Assembly: GCA_016716435.1 (NCBI GenBank)
Contig: JADJWI010000008.1
Coordinates: forward strand, 1,307,501-1,371,500
Direction of reading: 5' to 3'
Source of the DNA: Acidobacteriota bacterium
Lineage (GTDB): Bacteria > Acidobacteriota > Blastocatellia > Pyrinomonadales > Pyrinomonadaceae
Length of the DNA stretch: 64,000 nucleotides
Shown piece after piece: positions 60,416-64,000 of this stretch. The notes beneath the pieces were generated by a model, which saw only the letters and a list, made by a program, of their open reading frames with translations, did not search any database and was not told the DNA's origin. Every line of letters starts with the position of its first letter. The stretch's first letter is position 1. Position numbers and translations under genes: made by a program.

Positions 60416-62234
60416 ATGATCACAATTCACATGAGCTTAAAAAGTTCTAGATCCGTATCATTCAACCGTGCAGGTTATGCCACGATTGCAGCCTTGATCT
60501 TGTTCGTGTCATTGTCCGCCCAAAACCCCAACAGGCCGCTGAAATTATCAACAAATGAACCGATCGACGGTCAGATCAAAGGCGGCGAAACTCACATTTA
60601 TGAGGTGACGTTAAATAAAGGCGAATATGCACGGGCGGAAGTTGAGCAGAAAAATATCGATGTTGTTGTTTCGCTGTTTGATGCGAATGGAAAACTCGTT
60701 GTCGAGATGGATGGCAAAGACGGCAGATTGTGGCATGAATCGGTTTCGATGATCGCGAAAAGCGGGAAAGCGGCTTTTCAGGTCAAGATTCGTGCTTACG
60801 GCGGAAGCGGACATGTTGGTGATTACAGGATAAAACTTGCCGAAGTACGTCCCACAAATGCGAACGACGGCAAACGCCTCAAAGCAGAAATACATTTAAG
60901 TAAAGGCAGGACATTCTACGAACAATTGAGATCACAGGCAGCGGCGAATGAATATGAGATCGCAACCGCGTTATTTCGAGAACTCGGAGATTCCCAACAA
61001 GAAGCAATAACATTGACAAACCTCGGACAGGCCTTCTTTAGGTTGTCGGAATATGACAGATCGATCATTGCTAACAAACGTGCGATGGAGCTGTTTCAAA
61101 AAACAAAGGATCGCCTTGGTGAGGCTAAAACTGTTAACACGCTCGGAAGCAACTATAGAGCTCTCGAACAGCCCGACAAAGCCCGGCAATTTTTTGAAAA
61201 GGCTTTAGCAATTCGCCGGGAAGTAAAAGACCGCAACGGCGAAGGCGGAACGATCTATAATTTAGGGCTCTTGCATTACAACCTATTGGATTATAAAAAA
61301 AGCGGCGGAACACTATACACAAGCTCTGGTCATTTTTCAGGAAACAAAAGACCGCGGCAGCGAAGGCAACGCTCTGAATAACTTGGGAAATGTTTATTAC
61401 CAGTTATCAGATTATGAAAAAGCGACGATTCATTTTGAAAAAGCACTCGTCATTTCACGTGAAGTAAAAGACCGTTCTGAGGAAGGCAAGATACTCTTTA
61501 ACTTGGGAATTTCCAATTACAACTTATCGATTTATGAAAAAGCAAAGGATTATCTTGAACAAGCACTTCACATTTCTCGGGAACTAGAAGACCTCTCCGA
61601 GGAAGGTAAAACGCTCTATGCCTTGGGAAGCGTCTGTGATCAATTATCAGATCACGTAACGGCGATGGCTCACTATGAGCAAGCAATGATCATCTATCGG
61701 ATGTTAGGCGATCGCATGAACGAAGTGAAAGTCTATTGGGATCTATCGATTGCGTCCCAGCTTTTGAATGATTCGCAAGTTGAAATTTTCTACGGCAAAC
61801 TGGCTGTAAATGTTTATCGGGAGACTCGCGGCAATTTGAACGAGTCGGATAACAGATCACGGAAGAAATTCCTTGCCGACAACTCAGTTCGATATCGTCG
61901 TGTTGCCGACATTCTTATCTCGGAAGAACGTTCGACGGAAGCACAAGCCGTTTTGAATCTGCTTAAAGAACTGGAATCTGACCAATCTTCTGCCGGAAGC
62001 ATTAAACTTACAGACCTTGTTCCCTACAGCAAAGGCGAAGCGGAAACGATTGCCACTATCGATAACCTTGTCGAATGGAAACGCAAGAAAGACGAACTTG
62101 AGAAGATCAAGAAGACTACAGGTTCACTGCGCGCAACAGATCAAAAGAAGCTTGACGGAATTGTGGCGGCTATCGCATCGGCGAGTCGGGCATTTCGGAA
62201 CTCAATCGAAAGATTAAAGAAGTCCAACTTCTGA
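60416..62234 (+). pseudogene. Exported TPR protein, split by a frameshift in a poly-A run
   Basis: The first frame (from about 60416) encodes a signal peptide and a PPC-like beta domain (LSTNEPIDGQIKGGETHIYE), then TPRs, and runs out at 61381. The second frame (61383-62234) continues the same TPR series (LNNLGNVYYQLSDYEKATIH; FNLGISNYNLSIYEKAKDYL). Changing the A7 run at 61295-61301 to A6 joins them as DYKKAAEHYTQALVIFQ. The C-terminus ends soon after a charged helix, where relatives usually carry a CHAT protease domain; none is seen. ATG 60416 and 60431 are possible starts. Confidence 0.65.
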
Positions 62235-62270
62235 CAGACCCGGCACAAAAGATCGAAACCTTAAATCCTA

Positions 62271-62972
62271 ATGAACGCATCACTCCTGATCAAAGGCTAC
62301 AACGTATTCGCCGTCTTGTATTGTTTGGCAATATCTCTTATCGCCATTGTAACGTTTATCTTACCGCTTGACGGTTACTTTATCGGCCCGCCGTATGACG
62401 AGCAGAAGAGGATCTTGTATACGATTCTGTTGATGGTGCTGGCCGCCTTAGTAGTTACACCACAGCCCGTCTCCCTCATTGGATACTGTTTAGCCGGCGG
62501 AATCGGGAAGAGAAGGTTTTCCGGTATTGTCTTCCGTTTACTTATTATGAGTCTGTGCTTGGCCTTTTTCACGATTCTGTATCTGATCTACATTAATTTC
62601 ACGATCGTGCCCGCCGACAAAATAGGCGAAACGATCATTCAAACGGATCTAGCAAAGGCATTACTTTTTTTTCTGATTGTCTCAAGCTATTTTCTTTTCC
62701 CTCTGACCCTCACCATCGCCGCCCTGATTGTTCAGAAAGTCAGCTTGTGGAAACGCCTTTTGCCTATTATTTCCTTACTTTTATCGCTTGTTGTTGTGGC
62801 CTTTATTTCAGCAGCACTTTATGCGATCGGGACGATCACACGATCTGAAAACATGTACAGCGCGATGCAAGGAGCGACGATCCCCCAATTCGCAATGCTC
62901 GGTTCGGCTGCTTGGGCGTTGATCGGCCTGGTCGTTGTCGGAATGCCATCCGGATCGCCACAAGACAATTAG
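62271..62972 (+). CDS. Polytopic membrane protein of unknown function
   Basis: 233 residues, not recognised. Five or six hydrophobic segments (about 12-32, 50-70, 86-106, 125-150, 160-183 and 205-225). The start at ATG 62271 lies 36 bases after the TPR gene. No transporter motif is identified. Confidence 0.65.
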   Translation: MNASLLIKGYNVFAVLYCLAISLIAIVTFILPLDGYFIGPPYDEQKRILYTILLMVLAALVVTPQPVSLIGYCLAGGIGKRRFSGIVFRLLIMSLCLAFFTILYLIYINFTIVPADKIGETIIQTDLAKALLFFLIVSSYFLFPLTLTIAALIVQKVSLWKRLLPIISLLLSLVVVAFISAALYAIGTITRSENMYSAMQGATIPQFAMLGSAAWALIGLVVVGMPSGSPQDN

Positions 62973-63135
62973 AAATAAGGTCACTTCAAAAGAACAGTCA
63001 CGGTCCAAGTTGAACAGTTTGAGATCGATTCTCGAAATTACGACGGTTCGCAAATTGAACTCTGAGAATGTGGAGAAATGTTTTTGCGGTTTCCAACACT
63101 ACTTTATGAAGAACATATTATCCGGGAGAAGAAGA

Positions 63136-63702
63136 ATGAGAAAAAACTTAGGAACGGGATCTTTGATAGTTGTTTCGGGGTTGATAACACTATTATTTTT
63201 ACAATCTGTGTTTGGGTCTGTTTTTGTGGCCCAAGAGGCATATGTATGCTGGCAAAAACCTGTTGCTGCGGTTTGGATCGATATGGGCACTCCCGACGCC
63301 GATTGGAATAGTTTAGATCCGCTATTCCGCAATAAGAATAAATGGACCTACACGCCGGCGAGAGGAGTGGATTTCTTTTTGCACGATGATGGAGAGCGAA
63401 GACTGATTGCTTCAAAATGCAATAGTTCTCGGGAAACGATCAAACGCGACCACAATGGACTTCGCGACAGTTGTGGCACGGGAACAAAGGAAGTGAGATC
63501 GCAAACAAGTGAACCTACCTGCCCGGCAGGTTATACCAATAGGGGACAATACTGTTATAGAAACGGCATTAGTCCCAGCGAACAAGAGGCCAACAAAATA
63601 GATTTGAAATGTCAGCGCGGATTCGTCTTAACCCTCAGATCTGTTTACCAAAGGTGGCTCAGAGAGAACACAACGAGAGAAGCCGGGCCACGTACGCAGT
63701 AA
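63136..63702 (+). CDS. Secreted or anchored small Cys-containing protein
   Basis: 188 residues from ATG 63136 (MRKNLGTGSLIVVSGLITLL), chosen because it gives a signal sequence and follows GGGAGAAGAAG; the frame extends upstream to 62935. The mature part has several Cys (YVCWQKP, SKCNSSRE, DSCGTG, PTCPAGYTNRGQYCYRNG), the last resembling small extracellular Cys-rich modules. Family unknown. Confidence 0.6.
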   Translation: MRKNLGTGSLIVVSGLITLLFLQSVFGSVFVAQEAYVCWQKPVAAVWIDMGTPDADWNSLDPLFRNKNKWTYTPARGVDFFLHDDGERRLIASKCNSSRETIKRDHNGLRDSCGTGTKEVRSQTSEPTCPAGYTNRGQYCYRNGISPSEQEANKIDLKCQRGFVLTLRSVYQRWLRENTTREAGPRTQ

Positions 63703-63777
63703 AAGGTTCGCCGACATCAGAATCAAATGCAAACTTACATCCCAATGCTTCATGTCAAACCTATAAGGAGAAAATAA

Positions 63778-64000
63778 ATGAAAAAACTAACGCTACGATT
63801 CTTAACCATCGCGATCGCCGTAATAGCATTTTCGGCAACCGAAGCGATCGCACAAAAACGAATCAATTTAGATTCAAACGGCAAAGCGACAGTTAGTGCG
63901 ACGGTCCAGCCATGGAAACTTGGCGATATAAAAGAAGTATGGTCGATTTCTGGCAAGCAGTTCCGTAATTTAAGCATTAAACAAACAAAAGGCGGAAAGT
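63778..64000 (+). CDS. Secreted protein, truncated by window end
   Basis: ATG 63778 follows AAGGAG with good spacing. It encodes a signal peptide (MKKLTLRFLTIAIAVIAFSA, ending AIAQ) and the start of a beta-rich domain (INLDSNGKATVSATVQPWKL). The frame is open to the last base. The start resembles that of the frameshifted gene at 58598, perhaps a distant paralogue. Confidence 0.65.
   Translation, partial: MKKLTLRFLTIAIAVIAFSATEAIAQKRINLDSNGKATVSATVQPWKLGDIKEVWSISGKQFRNLSIKQTKGGK

Overview
The window looks like a chromosomal segment of an acidobacterium, most likely of the Blastocatellia/Pyrinomonadales type. This is inferred from gene content: a VWFA-related secreted protein, an ECF sigma factor next to a Ser/Thr kinase with TPRs, many secreted proteins of unknown family, and an apparent fragment of a carboxypeptidase-regulatory-like surface domain. 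No 16S rRNA is present to confirm it. Base composition is moderately GC-rich from 1 to about 37 kb and visibly more AT-rich across much of 43-64 kb. Layout: 0-27.3 kb is mainly housekeeping. It holds a partial arginase-family gene, a DUF4286 gene, tRNA-Val(GAC) and a SpoIIAA-like gene. Next is the translation operon thrS-infC-(M28 peptidase)-rpmI-rplT, with a long 5' leader, an ATC start codon for infC and a terminator. The threonine degradation genes kbl and tdh lie on the minus strand, split by about 3.7 kb of accessory DNA: a decayed IS3-type element, short-period repeats, a ParE-type toxin-antitoxin pair, an unknown two-gene unit, and two extra copies of the kbl 5' end. Then come pheS, a small membrane protein, pheT, a zapB-like gene, zapA and 6S RNA. 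After that are a VWFA-related secreted protein, a LITAF-like zinc ribbon, a sugar oxidoreductase/isomerase pair, a lytic transglycosylase, an agmatinase and a DegP-type lipoprotein protease. 

27.34-56.43 kb is best read as one integrated island of about 29 kb. Both ends carry the same 55-bp sequence, which is the 3' half of a tRNA-Pro gene from the anticodon loop to CCA (minus strand). At both ends a 27-bp arm-like block lies 93 bp to its right. A tyrosine recombinase gene sits just inside the right end. The left part of the cargo is a pyruvate/ferredoxin module: pyruvate phosphate dikinase, a GltD-like ferredoxin-NAD(P)H flavoprotein, pyruvate:ferredoxin oxidoreductase and a dihydroorotate-dehydrogenase-like protein. 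A Fic-like fragment cut by a decayed IS256-type transposase follows. The right part is an ECF sigma factor with a membrane TPR Ser/Thr kinase (minus strand), facing a run of seven plus-strand genes. Six of these encode predicted secreted proteins, including a tandem paralogue pair and an S74 (endosialidase-chaperone) protein. The seventh is a free-standing S74 domain. 

56.4-64 kb: the right copy of the att sequence is followed by its own arm-like block, so a second related element probably starts here and leaves the window. It begins with a sigma-70-like gene and a membrane protein resembling an anti-sigma factor. A string of secreted and membrane proteins follows, several of them frameshifted. 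An intact tRNA-Pro gene is expected to the right of the window. The most unusual signals are the tandem tRNA-Pro elements, the repeated kbl 5' ends, and a palindromic repeat inserted in frame into pheS.
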